From: Methylobacterium sp. WL1
Lineage (GTDB): Bacteria; Pseudomonadota; Alphaproteobacteria; Rhizobiales; Beijerinckiaceae
Length of the DNA: 64,000 nt
Assembly (NCBI RefSeq): GCF_008000895.1
Contig: NZ_CP042823.1
Coordinates: forward strand, 2,498,501-2,562,500
Direction: 5' to 3'
A program made the position numbers and the translations under genes. Shown piece after piece: positions 21,038 to 29,923 of the stretch. The stretch's first letter is position 1; each line of letters starts with the position of its first letter. The notes under the pieces were generated by a model, which was not told where the DNA came from, did no database searches, and worked only from the letters and a program-made list of their open reading frames with translations.

Positions 21038-22183
21038 TCAGCGCCGCCGCAACGCTCTCTTGGCTGCGGCGCGCGCCTCGTGCTCGAACCGGGCCAGCCG
21101 CAGGCGCCGCTCAAGGGATAGGGTCCGATCCCCCGGCGGCAGGGCGATGAGTTCGGCCACCTGCGTGCGCTCGCGGTAGAGGTCTTCGAGGGCCGAGCCA
21201 TCGAGCGTCGCCGAGTCGAGCCTGTCGGCGAAGCCGGTCTCGTGGCAGACGCGCACGATGTCTGCCTCCAGCAGCAGGCCGGGGGCATGGTTGCGCAGAT
21301 CCTCGTCGTAGGCTGTCTTGAGCAGCGTCGCGGTGCCACCGGAGACCAAGGCGAGGCTGACCGCGATCGGCCGGCCATCGAGCGTCAACGCATCCGCCCG
21401 GACCGCGACCGGGCCGGACACATCGGTGAACAGGGCGCGGGCGAGCGTCTCGGTCTCGGGCCGGCAGGCCATGGCGGTCCCGGCCTCGCCCTTCCAGCCC
21501 CGGCGTTCGAGGGCGAGGAACGCCGCGACCAACGCGGCGAGATCCGGGCCATGCGTGGCGCTCACATGCGCGAGGCTACCGATCTCGCCGAGCCGACGGG
21601 CGCGGCGACGCAGATCCTTGAACCGAGAGCGGTTCGGGTGCCCGGCCAGGAAGGCGGTGTGGTCCTCCCGGCACTCCATCACCGGGCGCTCGAACGCCGC
21701 CACCGTGCCGATGGCCCAACCGCGCGCGCGCATGGCCGCGAGCATCTCCGGGATCACTCCGTCCTGCACCGGCAGGAGCGGCCAGCGCCAGGCCCGGCCG
21801 CCGGACGCCTGATCCAGGCCGGTGACCAGGGCCGCGACGGTCGCGGCGCGCTCGGGTCCGTCGATCACCAGGGGCGTCGTGGCCGTCACCAGCGGTGACA
21901 GGAACGGCCGTGCGACCCGGCCACCGAGGCCGGTGAGGTCGCGCCGGAACGCGAACGGCAGGAGCGCGGACAGGCGATCCCCGCGGTGAACCGTGACGAA
22001 GCTCACAGCCGCCGGAAGCATCCCGGCGGCTTGGTGCGCGGCGATCGTTTGGCGTGCGTAATGCGGGTGGGGCGTGGCGCTCGCGGCGAACAGCGCGTCC
22101 CACGCCTCTGGCTCCGGTGCCGCGCCGACCGAGACCGACAGGTCGGACGCTCTCACACGCGCGGCGGCCGCGTGGACAATCAT
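21038..22183 (-). CDS. CelD/BcsL-type GNAT acetyltransferase-like protein
   Basis: A 381-residue cytoplasmic protein. The middle contains the pattern typical of GNAT domains in polysaccharide clusters: HPNRSRFKDLRRRARRL, then ALERRGWKGEAGTAM, DGRPIAVSLALVSGGTATLLKTAYDE and the closing PGLLLEADIVR. This corresponds to the CelD/BcsL acetyltransferase-like family (COG5653). The ATG 22183 overlaps the flippase stop as ATGA, which fixes the start. Substrate unknown; an exported polysaccharide precursor is likely given the upstream flippase. Confidence 0.82.
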   Translation of the reverse strand: MIVHAAAARVRASDLSVSVGAAPEPEAWDALFAASATPHPHYARQTIAAHQAAGMLPAAVSFVTVHRGDRLSALLPFAFRRDLTGLGGRVARPFLSPLVTATTPLVIDGPERAATVAALVTGLDQASGGRAWRWPLLPVQDGVIPEMLAAMRARGWAIGTVAAFERPVMECREDHTAFLAGHPNRSRFKDLRRRARRLGEIGSLAHVSATHGPDLAALVAAFLALERRGWKGEAGTAMACRPETETLARALFTDVSGPVAVRADALTLDGRPIAVSLALVSGGTATLLKTAYDEDLRNHAPGLLLEADIVRVCHETGFADRLDSATLDGSALEDLYRERTQVAELIALPPGDRTLSLERRLRLARFEHEARAAAKRALRRR

Positions 22184-23535
22184 CGCGTCGCTCCTGTGGA
22201 CCAGATCGGGGTCGGCAGCCCGTGCAGGCGTCCCGCGGCGGCGGCCAGCAGCATGGCGCGGGCGATCGTCGCCAGCGCCACTGCGAGCGCGGCGCCCAGG
22301 GTTCCAAAGGGCGGAATCAGGGCCAAGCACAGGAGCGCGGCGGCAACCAGCATGGCGGCGGTGATGCCGGCACAGAGGCGCTCCCCGCCCAGCATGGTCA
22401 GCAGGTCCTCGCCGGGGCCGAACAAGCTGGCGGCGACGCTCCCGGCCACCAGCACGGCCAGGATCGGGACGCTGGAGCCGAGGCCGGGGCCGAACATCGC
22501 CAGTAGGAGGGGGCTTGCGACCACGATCCCGGCCCCGACCAGCAGGGTGGCGGCGGCGGTCAGCCGGCCCTGGCGGCGGACGAGGTCGGCGAGCAGCGGG
22601 CGGTCGGCCTGGGCATGGGCGGCACTGTAGCGCTGAAGCGTCGCCGCGCTGGCGGCGAAGTGCACGAACACTACGAATTGCTGGATCCGGGTCGCCGCGA
22701 AGTAAAGGCCGAGCTCGGCCGGGCTTACCAGGGCGCCGAGCACGATCACGTCGACGAAGGTGAAGCCGGCATTGGCCAGGTCGATCCCGGCGATCGGCAG
22801 GCTCGTGCCGAGCCAAGTCCGCCAATGATAGCGATGCGGCCCGGCCGGCAGGTCCGCCCGCAGGCGCGCCACGAGCAGGGCGGCCTGAAGCGCGGTGGCG
22901 ATCGCGGCCGCGACCAGCATGCAGGCCATCGCGACTTCGGCCCGGGGCGGGGCTCCGAGCAGGACGGCGCCGACCATGCAGGCCATCATCAGGCTCTGGC
23001 GCAGCAGGTAGGGCGGCGCGATCGCGAGCCCGACCCAGTTCTGGCTTCGCGCCACCCCTTCGAGGTAATCCTGGAGGGCGAAGAGCGGCATCACGCACAA
23101 AGCCACCGCGATTGGCGCGCGGTATGCCGATGCGAACAAGCTCGGCTCCAGCCACAGCAGGGCCGCGCCTAGACCGGCCACGCTGACGGCCGCCCCGCCG
23201 GTCACCAGGGCACCGGCCCGGATATAGCCGCGGGCCAGGTCGAGATCGCCCCGAGCCTGGTCGCCCGGAACGAACCGGCAGGCGCCCTGCGACAGACCGA
23301 GGGTGAGCGTGTGGCCCAGCATCGCGGTCCAGACCCACACCGACGCGAAGACCCCGTAGGCGTCCCAGCCCATCAACCGGGCGGCGAGCACCTGTGCCGC
23401 GTAGGCGAAACCGGCGGCGCCGACCCGGATTGCGAAGACCGTGAGCGCCGCCCGCCCTGGCCCGGCCCGCAGGGCGTCGAGGCGCCGAGCGGCGGCGGCG
23501 AGCAGGGGGCGGGCTGGGACGGCCGTGGCTGACAC
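22180..23535 (-). CDS. Polysaccharide flippase (Wzx/MATE-like membrane protein)
   Basis: A 451-residue polytopic membrane protein with about twelve to fourteen helices. The opening region (FAIRVGAAGFAYAAQVLAARLMGWDAYGVFASVWVW) has the pattern of the oligosaccharide flippase/polysaccharide biosynthesis family, with the repeated YG.F motif. The start is GTG 23535. It would flip lipid-linked sugar units across the inner membrane. It is coupled to the downstream acetyltransferase by a 4-base overlap, suggesting that both act on one polysaccharide. Confidence 0.85.
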   Translation of the reverse strand: MSATAVPARPLLAAAARRLDALRAGPGRAALTVFAIRVGAAGFAYAAQVLAARLMGWDAYGVFASVWVWTAMLGHTLTLGLSQGACRFVPGDQARGDLDLARGYIRAGALVTGGAAVSVAGLGAALLWLEPSLFASAYRAPIAVALCVMPLFALQDYLEGVARSQNWVGLAIAPPYLLRQSLMMACMVGAVLLGAPPRAEVAMACMLVAAAIATALQAALLVARLRADLPAGPHRYHWRTWLGTSLPIAGIDLANAGFTFVDVIVLGALVSPAELGLYFAATRIQQFVVFVHFAASAATLQRYSAAHAQADRPLLADLVRRQGRLTAAATLLVGAGIVVASPLLLAMFGPGLGSSVPILAVLVAGSVAASLFGPGEDLLTMLGGERLCAGITAAMLVAAALLCLALIPPFGTLGAALAVALATIARAMLLAAAAGRLHGLPTPIWSTGATR

Positions 23536-23563
23536 TACGCGCTCCGCACCGGGCTATTCTCGC

Positions 23564-23607
23564 GCATCATCCCGAAAGCGGGGTCGGCCTTCAAAGCCGG
23601 ATGATGC
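23564..23607. repeat. Stem-loop upstream of the flippase gene
   Basis: Nine-base arms GCATCATCC (23564-23572) and GGATGATGC (23599-23607) are exact reverse complements with a 26-base loop. It lies in the 190-base gap between the SGNH hydrolase stop and the flippase start, where it could attenuate transcription or be a dispersed palindromic element. No T run follows on the minus strand. I see nothing else in this gap. Confidence 0.5.
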
Positions 23608-23725
23608 CCATCGATCCCGTGAAGGCGGCGCCAGGAACCTGATATCCTCGGATGCGGGATCTTCGGATCCTGTATCCAGAACGTTGTTCCAGTAACCGCC
23701 GAAGAACGGTCTCGGGATGAGGTGT

Positions 23726-24574
23726 CTAGCCCGGTGCGCGTTGCGGCTCGGTTAAGGGCGCGGGGCCGGGTGCGGTTGCCGGTTCCGGGGCGGCTTCGGT
23801 CCGGGCAAGCGAGGTGGCGATGGTCAACGCCACGTGCTCGGCCATGCAGCGCAGGCCGAGATCGTTCAGCCGGAACTGCCGGCCGAGCATGTGGCTCTCG
23901 CCCTTGTCGGTGCGGCTCGAGAGGTAGTGCAGGGCCTCGTAGCGCCGGACTAACGGCACCTGCTGCTGGTTCGCCACCGTACGGACCGCGTCGACAATCC
24001 GGTTGTAGTCGACATCCGCCGCCATGCTGGCGGTGTAGATCGGATCGACCAGAACCACGTCGATCCCGTGCGAGCGGATCCAGGTGACGGCCTCGCTCAG
24101 CGAACTGGCGAACGCGTCGGCATCGACCCGGGCGATGGCGTCGTGGGTTCCGACCTGCCAGACGACGAGGTCGGGCTCCGCCTCCGCCACCATGGTACGC
24201 AGGCGCTCGGAGGCGCCTGACGCGATCTCCCCCGGTAGGCCGCGGTGGTCGATGGTCACGTCGATCTTGGGCAAGGCCCGTTCCAGGGCGGCTTCGAGCT
24301 TGGCCGGATACGAGGCCGAGGCGCCCGGTGCTGAGCTGCCGCCGATCGCCAGGATCTTGAGGGCGCGATTCTCGCTCAGCGCGGTCCGGACCGCGCTGAG
24401 CTTGGCCATGGTGTAGAGCTGCGCGCCCGGCACCCGGCATTCCTGCGACAGGCTGGGCTGATCGCCCGGACCCGGATCGGCCGGTTGCTCCGCCGCTGCC
24501 GCCATCGGCGCCGCGAGACCAAGGATCAGGCCGGTCAGCACCCGGCGAATCCCGGAGACGCGCGTGCGCCTCAC
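23726..24574 (-). CDS. SGNH/GDSL-family hydrolase, secreted
   Basis: A 282-residue exported protein. GTG 24574 overlaps the opgC stop as GTGA and begins an ideal signal peptide (RRTRVSGIRRVLTGLILGLA, cleavage after MAAAA), so I prefer it to ATG 24610. Catalytic blocks of SGNH hydrolases are visible: block I ILAIGGSSAPGASASYPAKLE (GxS), the block II/III region DLVVWQVGTHDAI (here GTHD in place of GxND), and a C-terminal block V candidate in the RFRLND area. It would remove or transfer acyl groups on a periplasmic glycan. Coupling with opgC suggests modification of osmoregulated periplasmic glucans. Confidence 0.82.
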   Translation of the reverse strand: MRRTRVSGIRRVLTGLILGLAAPMAAAAEQPADPGPGDQPSLSQECRVPGAQLYTMAKLSAVRTALSENRALKILAIGGSSAPGASASYPAKLEAALERALPKIDVTIDHRGLPGEIASGASERLRTMVAEAEPDLVVWQVGTHDAIARVDADAFASSLSEAVTWIRSHGIDVVLVDPIYTASMAADVDYNRIVDAVRTVANQQQVPLVRRYEALHYLSSRTDKGESHMLGRQFRLNDLGLRCMAEHVALTIATSLARTEAAPEPATAPGPAPLTEPQRAPG

Positions 24575-25668
24575 GGCCGGGGCCGGGACGACTTGCTGCG
24601 GGTGCGCCATTCGACGAACCATGCGGTGAACCCCAGACCCACCAGGCCGCTTCCGGCGACCAGCATATCGACCAGCACGCCTCCGCCGGTCTGGAAACGC
24701 ACGAGCTGCCCGAACAGGCTCAGGATCGACCCCATCGAGAAGACCGCCAGGGAGTTCCGGCCCAGCTGACTCAGATAGCGCCCGACGACCCCGATTCGGG
24801 GAGCTAGAACTGCGTAAAGCGGCGCGAAGGCGAGCAATACCCCCAGGAAATGAAGAAGCCGCGCCGGTGTCAGGTAGGTTTTCTCGAACGTGAACAGCAG
24901 CCGCGGCTCGGGCACCATCAGCGGATCCGGCCGGAGACCGGTCACGGCGAGCACGACGCCCACGAGGACGATGGCAAAGCCGGCCGGGATCAGGCGCCGC
25001 GACCACCGGCGGAGGGTGTCTGAGCGCAGGCTCCAGCCCTGAAGCACGAACCCCAGCACTAGCAGCACCTGCCAGCAGAACGGATCGAAGAACCAATCGC
25101 CCTCCCCGGGCCAGGACGGCACGTTCCACTCGAACACGAGGCTCGCGAGGTAGACGCCCCCGGACAGCGCCAGCGTCGCCAGCAGGCTGAGTCGGCCGAC
25201 CAGCACGAAGATCGGCGCGATGCCGATGAGCACCACGTAGAGCGGCAGGATGTTGAAGAACCCGAGCTGGTAGGTCATCAGCGCCATGCCGCAGACCGAC
25301 TGGATCGGGTCCGCGAAGAACCCGCCGGCATTGTGCCATTCGAGGATCAGGGGGTTGTCGAGCAGCAGCGCCGCGCCGGCGATGAGCGCCAGCGCGAGCA
25401 GCATGACGGTGAGCTGCGCCCGGTAGACCTCCACGGTGCGGGCGAGCAGCCGCACCACGCTCTTGCCCGCGGCCTCCGGCTTGCCGTCGCGTCCGCGCGT
25501 GGCGATGCCGATCGACCAGCCCGCCAGGAACACGAACAGCTCGGCGGCGTCCGAGATGCCGTATTGCGAGAAGGTGTAGCGCTCGAAGGTGTTGCCCGGG
25601 ACGTGGTTGATGAAAATCGTCACCAGGGCGAAGCCGCGCCAGAAGTCGATCGCGTTGGGGTCGCGCAT
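24571..25668 (-). CDS. opgC: OpgC-type acyltransferase for periplasmic glucans
   Basis: Inner-membrane protein with about ten helices, 365 residues from ATG 25668 (MRDPNAIDFWRGFALVTIFINHVPG). This opening, with DFWRG and the helix-borne histidine of NHVPG, is characteristic of OpgC, which succinylates osmoregulated periplasmic glucans in alphaproteobacteria; ISDAAELFVFLAGWS is the following family segment. The frame is open to GTG/ATG positions near 25776, adding 36 arginine/proline-rich residues I regard as non-coding. It precedes an SGNH hydrolase with a 4-base overlap. Confidence 0.88.
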   Translation of the reverse strand: MRDPNAIDFWRGFALVTIFINHVPGNTFERYTFSQYGISDAAELFVFLAGWSIGIATRGRDGKPEAAGKSVVRLLARTVEVYRAQLTVMLLALALIAGAALLLDNPLILEWHNAGGFFADPIQSVCGMALMTYQLGFFNILPLYVVLIGIAPIFVLVGRLSLLATLALSGGVYLASLVFEWNVPSWPGEGDWFFDPFCWQVLLVLGFVLQGWSLRSDTLRRWSRRLIPAGFAIVLVGVVLAVTGLRPDPLMVPEPRLLFTFEKTYLTPARLLHFLGVLLAFAPLYAVLAPRIGVVGRYLSQLGRNSLAVFSMGSILSLFGQLVRFQTGGGVLVDMLVAGSGLVGLGFTAWFVEWRTRSKSSRPRP

Positions 25669-25828
25669 CGTCGCGGCGGCTCCGGGGTTTCGGCACGGGA
25701 TCGGGGGTCGGCGGCCCCTGATACGGCGCCGGACCGACTCTGCAAAGGCGAACAAAGGGTGAGTTCGCGGGTGCATGCGAACCGGGCGGTCACGCTCGCG
25801 TTAGGTCCGGGCAAGGAGACCCGTCACG

Positions 25829-26095
25829 ATGACCCGCACGATCACGATCCTCGGCCTATCGGCCCTGCTGCCGGTGCTGGCCGCCTCGGCCGCCTCGGCA
25901 CAGGCTCAGACCGGAACCGGCGGGGGACCGACCTCTACGATCACGGCGCCGCACACCTCGTCGGTCGGCCAGACGATGCCGCCCGCCTCCGGCGCGGGCG
26001 CCGCAACGGTCAACGACCGCCGCGACCGCACCCGCCAGCAGATCGAGGACGACAAAATCTCGCAGGGCATCTGCATCGGCTGTGCGCCGAAGTAG
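25829..26095 (+). CDS. Small secreted hypothetical protein
   Basis: An 88-residue protein that diverges from opgC. It has a signal peptide (TRTITILGLSALLPVLAASAASAQA) and a low-complexity Thr/Gly/Ser mature part. The C-terminal end carries a short charged helix (NDRRDRTRQQIEDD) and two cysteines in the tail ICIGCAPK. An AAGGAGA ribosome site sits 8-14 bases upstream of ATG 25829. The function is unknown; the paired cysteines could form a disulfide in the periplasm. Confidence 0.7.
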   Translation: MTRTITILGLSALLPVLAASAASAQAQTGTGGGPTSTITAPHTSSVGQTMPPASGAGAATVNDRRDRTRQQIEDDKISQGICIGCAPK

Positions 26096-26117
26096 GTTTT
26101 TCCGCGCCTCACGGCGC

Positions 26118-26139
26118 TCCGGGGCCATCCGGCCCCGGA
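26118..26139. terminator. Bidirectional terminator-like hairpin
   Basis: TCCGGGGCC-ATCC-GGCCCCGGA forms a nine-pair GC-rich stem with a four-base loop. It sits in the 59-base gap between two converging genes (the small secreted protein and rfbA). The position and strength fit a shared terminator, though T runs are short on both sides. Confidence 0.65.
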
Positions 26140-26154
26140 ATCTTACGGCGCGCG

Positions 26155-27045
26155 TTACCGCAGAGCCAACTCGTCCTCGCTCTCGCGGGCGAGGCGGAGC
26201 AGGTTCTGGCCGTAATTGGTCTTGGCGAACATCTCGCCGCGGGCGATCAACTGTTCGCGGGTGATAAATTTCTGGAGGAAGGCAATTTCCTCCAGGCAAG
26301 CTACCTGGAGGCCCTGGCGGTTCTGCAGGGTGCGGACGAACTCGCTGGCTTCCAGCAGGCTGTCGTGCGTTCCGGTGTCGAGCCAGGCATAGCCGCGCGA
26401 CATCCGCTCGACGAAGAGCTGACCGCGCTCGAGATAGGCCTCGTTGACGCTGGTGATCTCCAGCTCGCCCCGGGCCGACGGCTTCACGGCGGCGGCGATG
26501 TCGAGCACTTGGTTGTCGTAGAAGTACAGGCCGGTCACTGCCCAGGTGGATTCCGGATTCTGCGGCTTCTCGACGATCTTGGTCGGGCGCCCGGTCTTGT
26601 CGAGATTGACCACGCCGTAGGCCTGCGGATTGTCGACGTGGTAGGCGAACACCGTCGCGCCGTCCTTGCGTGACCGCGCTTGGTGCAGCAGCTCCCTCAT
26701 GCCGGCGCCGAAGAACAGGTTGTCGCCAAGGATCAGCGCCACGTCGTCGGTGCCGACGAAGTCGCGTCCGATCACGAAGGCCTGGGCCAGGCCCTCTGGC
26801 CGCGGCTGCACCGCGTAGGTGAATTGCAGGCCGAACTGCTCGCCGGTGCCGAACAGGCGCTTGTAGTTGTCGAGGTGCTCCGGCGACGAGATGATCAGGA
26901 TCTCGCGGATGCCAGCCAGCATCAGAACCGAGATCGGGTAGTAGATCATCGGCTTGTCGTAGACCGGCAGCAGCTGCTTGTTGATCGACAGCGTGGCCGG
27001 ATGCAGGCGCGTGCCGGATCCGCCGGCCAGGACGATGCCCTTCAT
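26155..27045 (-). CDS. rfbA: Glucose-1-phosphate thymidylyltransferase
   Basis: First enzyme of dTDP-L-rhamnose synthesis, making dTDP-glucose. The 296 residues include the nucleotide-binding loop GIVLAGGSGTRLHPAT, KQLLPVYDKPMIYYP, ALILGDNLFFG and GYAWLDTGTHDSLLEAS, all standard for RmlA. The ATG at 27045 overlaps the rfbD stop as ATGA; the longer open frame upstream is antisense-like sequence within rfbD. It is the last gene of the rfbC-B-D-A operon. Confidence 0.97.
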   Translation of the reverse strand: MKGIVLAGGSGTRLHPATLSINKQLLPVYDKPMIYYPISVLMLAGIREILIISSPEHLDNYKRLFGTGEQFGLQFTYAVQPRPEGLAQAFVIGRDFVGTDDVALILGDNLFFGAGMRELLHQARSRKDGATVFAYHVDNPQAYGVVNLDKTGRPTKIVEKPQNPESTWAVTGLYFYDNQVLDIAAAVKPSARGELEITSVNEAYLERGQLFVERMSRGYAWLDTGTHDSLLEASEFVRTLQNRQGLQVACLEEIAFLQKFITREQLIARGEMFAKTNYGQNLLRLARESEDELALR

Positions 27046-27947
27046 GGCTTGGAAGCTCCCTCTCGAACCGGCCCCACGAGCCGGTCCAGGATGTCGTCGA
27101 GCGCCGCCTGCCAGGGCCGCGGCGCGATGGCGTAGGCGTCCGTTAGGCTGTCGGGGGACAAGCGCGAATTGGCCGGCCGCCGGGCCGGTGTCGGATAGGC
27201 GGAGGTCGGGATGCCAGTGACCGGGATCGACCGGCCGCCGCGCCGGGCGGACCCTGCCACGATCGCCTCGGCGAAGCCGTGCCACGTGGTGGCGCCGGCA
27301 TTCACATAATGGAACGTCCCGGTGGGCGTGTCCGAATCCTCGGCCAGGCGCCGGGCGATCGTCGCCAGGGCGGCGGCGAGGTCGGACGCGGAGGTCGGGC
27401 AGCCGTGCTGGTCGTTGACCACCGTCAGGGCGTCGCGCTCGCTGGCGAGCCGCAGCATCGTCTTGACGAAGTTGCCGCGGTGCGGGCTCACCACCCAGGC
27501 GGTACGCACGATCGCGTGGCGCGGGTTGGCACTGCGCACGGCGAGTTCGCCCGCGGCCTTGCTGGCGCCGTAGACGCTCTGCGGGTCGATCGGCGCGTCC
27601 GGCGCGTAAGCGCCGTCGGGTTTCGTCCCGGCGAAGACGTAGTCGGTCGAGACGTGTACGAGCGGGATCGTCTTGGCGGCCGTCGCGGCCGCCAGGATCG
27701 CCGGGGCGAGCGCGTTGAGGCGCCAGGCCTCGACCACGTCGGACTCGGCCTTGTCGACGGCGGTGTAGGCGGCGGCGTTGATCACCGCCCGGTAATCGCG
27801 CGCGGCCAGAGCGCCGGCGATTGCGCCCGAATCGGTGATGTCGAGCTCCGCCCGGGTCGGCGCGTGCACCGAAACGCCGGCCGGCCAAGCCAGGGCCTGC
27901 AACTCGGTGCCGACCTGGCCGGCGCCGCCGAGGACCAGGATATCCAT
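27042..27947 (-). CDS. rfbD: dTDP-4-dehydrorhamnose reductase
   Basis: Final enzyme of the dTDP-rhamnose pathway; it reduces dTDP-4-dehydrorhamnose with NAD(P)H. The 301-residue product starts at ATG 27947 with the Rossmann motif LVLGGAGQVGTEL, followed by the catalytic triad region VSTDYVF and the YGASK motif (Tyr and Lys). It overlaps rfbB by one base as TGATG and rfbA by four bases. The upstream open frame to 28004 lies within rfbB and is not used. Confidence 0.96.
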   Translation of the reverse strand: MDILVLGGAGQVGTELQALAWPAGVSVHAPTRAELDITDSGAIAGALAARDYRAVINAAAYTAVDKAESDVVEAWRLNALAPAILAAATAAKTIPLVHVSTDYVFAGTKPDGAYAPDAPIDPQSVYGASKAAGELAVRSANPRHAIVRTAWVVSPHRGNFVKTMLRLASERDALTVVNDQHGCPTSASDLAAALATIARRLAEDSDTPTGTFHYVNAGATTWHGFAEAIVAGSARRGGRSIPVTGIPTSAYPTPARRPANSRLSPDSLTDAYAIAPRPWQAALDDILDRLVGPVREGASKP

Positions 27948-28996
27948 CAGCCGGTCAGCCCGAGGCGCTCGCCCGTGTAGCGGCCCTCGCGGATCGGGCG
28001 CCACCAGCTCTCGTTGTCGAGATACCAGGCCACGGTCTCTTCCAACGCCTGCTCGAAGGTCTTCTGCGGCTTCCAGCCGAGTTCGGTCTCGGCCTTGGTG
28101 CAGTCGATGGCGTAGCGCCGGTCATGGCCCGGCCGGTCGGCGACGAAGCTGATCAGCTGCTCATGGGGGCCCTGCTCCGGCCGCAGCCGGTCGAACGCCG
28201 CGCAGAGCGCCTTCACCACCGCGAGGTTGTTGCGCACTGCCCGGCCGCCGAGCAGGTAGGTGTTGCCGATCCGGCCACGCTCCAGCACCGCGACCAGACC
28301 CTTGGCGTGGTCCTCGACATGGATCCAGTCGCGCTCGTTCAGGCCGTCGCCGTAGACCGGCAGCTTCTTGCCCTCGAGGGCGTTGAGGATCATCAGCGGG
28401 ATCAGCTTCTCCGGGAAGTGCCGTGGCCCGTAATTGTTCGAGCAGTTGGTCACCAGCACCGGCAGCCCGTAGGTCTCGTGCCAGGCGCGGGCCAGGTGAT
28501 CGGACGCCGCCTTCGAGGCCGAGTAGGGCGAGCGTGGGTCGTAGCGGCTGTCCTCGGTGAAGAACGCGCCCGGGGGCAGTGAGCCGTAGACCTCGTCGGT
28601 GGAGACGTGGAGGAACCGGAAGGTCTTCTTTTCGGCGTCCGGCAGGGCTTCGTAATAGTCCCGGGCGGCGTCCAGCATGGTCTGGGTGCCGATGACGTTG
28701 GTACGCACGAACGCGCCCGGATCGGTGATCGAGCGGTCGACATGGCTCTCGGCGGCCAGATGCATCACCCCCTGCGGCTTGAACTCGGTCATGGCGGCCT
28801 GCACGGCGGCGCGGTCGCAGATGTCGGCCTCGACCAGCCGGTGGCGCGGGTTGTCGGCAAGCGGCGCGAGGGAGATCGGGTTGGCCGCGTAGGTCATCGC
28901 ATCGAGGGTGCACACCTCGTGGCCGAGATCGTTGACGAGGTGCAGCACCAGCGCCGAGCCGATGAAGCCGCAGCCTCCGGTCACGAGAATGCGCAT
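27947..28996 (-). CDS. rfbB: dTDP-glucose 4,6-dehydratase
   Basis: Second enzyme of dTDP-L-rhamnose synthesis, an extended short-chain dehydrogenase. The 349 residues include the NAD loop VTGGCGFIGSALV, HLAAESHVDRSI, the STDEVYGSL segment with the dehydratase-specific acidic residues, and the YSASKAASD catalytic Tyr-Lys pair. It is coupled to rfbD by a one-base overlap. A 109-base gap separates it from rfbC upstream. Confidence 0.97.
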   Translation of the reverse strand: MRILVTGGCGFIGSALVLHLVNDLGHEVCTLDAMTYAANPISLAPLADNPRHRLVEADICDRAAVQAAMTEFKPQGVMHLAAESHVDRSITDPGAFVRTNVIGTQTMLDAARDYYEALPDAEKKTFRFLHVSTDEVYGSLPPGAFFTEDSRYDPRSPYSASKAASDHLARAWHETYGLPVLVTNCSNNYGPRHFPEKLIPLMILNALEGKKLPVYGDGLNERDWIHVEDHAKGLVAVLERGRIGNTYLLGGRAVRNNLAVVKALCAAFDRLRPEQGPHEQLISFVADRPGHDRRYAIDCTKAETELGWKPQKTFEQALEETVAWYLDNESWWRPIREGRYTGERLGLTG

Positions 28997-29105
28997 GGTG
29001 GGTCCCCTTCGGATCGTTCGCGTGCGGAAATGAGCTGCCGGGAGCTAAAGACCGCCCGGCGTGACGAAAATACGGCCCGACCGTGCGGCGGCCGGAAACG
29101 CGGGT

Positions 29106-29657
29106 TCAGAAAACCCGGCCGAGATCGGCGAGCCGGGGTGCGCGGCGGTCCTTGTCGGACAGGATCGCGGCCTCGCCCGCGACCGGCCACGGGATCCCGA
29201 TCTCGGGATCGTCCCAGGCCAGCGCCCGGTCGTGCTCCGGGCTGTAATAGGCATCGACCTTGTAGGCGACCATGACGTCCGGGCTGAGTGTGCAGAAGCC
29301 GTGGGCGAAACCGTGCGGGATGTAGAGCTGCTCGCCGCTCTCGGCGTCCAGCGTCACGGCAACGTACTTGCCGAAGGTTGGTGATTCGCTGCGGATATCC
29401 ACCGCGACGTCGAGGATCGCGCCCTGGAGCACCCGGATCAGCTTGGCCTGGGCCTGCGGGGCGATCTGGAAGTGCAGGCCGCGGATCGTGCCCTGCGGGG
29501 CCGAGAACGACTGGTTGTCCTGCAGGAACGGGGCGGTGATCCCGGCCCGGGCCATCGCGTCGGCACGGAACGTCTCGGAGAACCAGCCGCGCGCATCGCC
29601 GAAGCGCTTCGGCTTGATGCGCTTCACGTCCGGGATTTCGGTCTCGAACACGTCCAT
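29106..29657 (-). CDS. rfbC: dTDP-4-dehydrorhamnose 3,5-epimerase
   Basis: Third enzyme of the dTDP-rhamnose pathway, a small cupin. ATG 29657 gives 183 residues beginning MDVFETEIPDVKRIKPKRFGD. Family motifs are the DNQSFS and RGLHFQ region (with active-site His) and YIPHGFAHGFCTL. The open frame continues upstream to 29783 but the extra residues are low complexity and absent from the family. First gene of the rfbC-rfbB-rfbD-rfbA run, so all four rhamnose genes are together. Confidence 0.96.
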   Translation of the reverse strand: MDVFETEIPDVKRIKPKRFGDARGWFSETFRADAMARAGITAPFLQDNQSFSAPQGTIRGLHFQIAPQAQAKLIRVLQGAILDVAVDIRSESPTFGKYVAVTLDAESGEQLYIPHGFAHGFCTLSPDVMVAYKVDAYYSPEHDRALAWDDPEIGIPWPVAGEAAILSDKDRRAPRLADLGRVF

Positions 29658-29923
29658 GCCAGCGCGCCCCTCACCGCCGATGCTGCCGGGCAGCCCCGCG
29701 GACCTCTCCGTTTCGGACGTCCCGGGCATCGCGCCGGCTGCGCCGAGATCAACCTCGATGATCGAAGCGCGACTTCCGGTCATTCGCCGGCCGTGTCAAG
29801 GCGTGTCGGTTGCGGGCCGCCGGCCGACCGGCGGTCTTCGCCGTTGTTTTCCAGGGTCAGTCTTGCCCGTAACGGGTTTGGCCAAAACGATCTGGCAAGA
29901 AAAAGCCGGTTCAAGGAGAGCCG

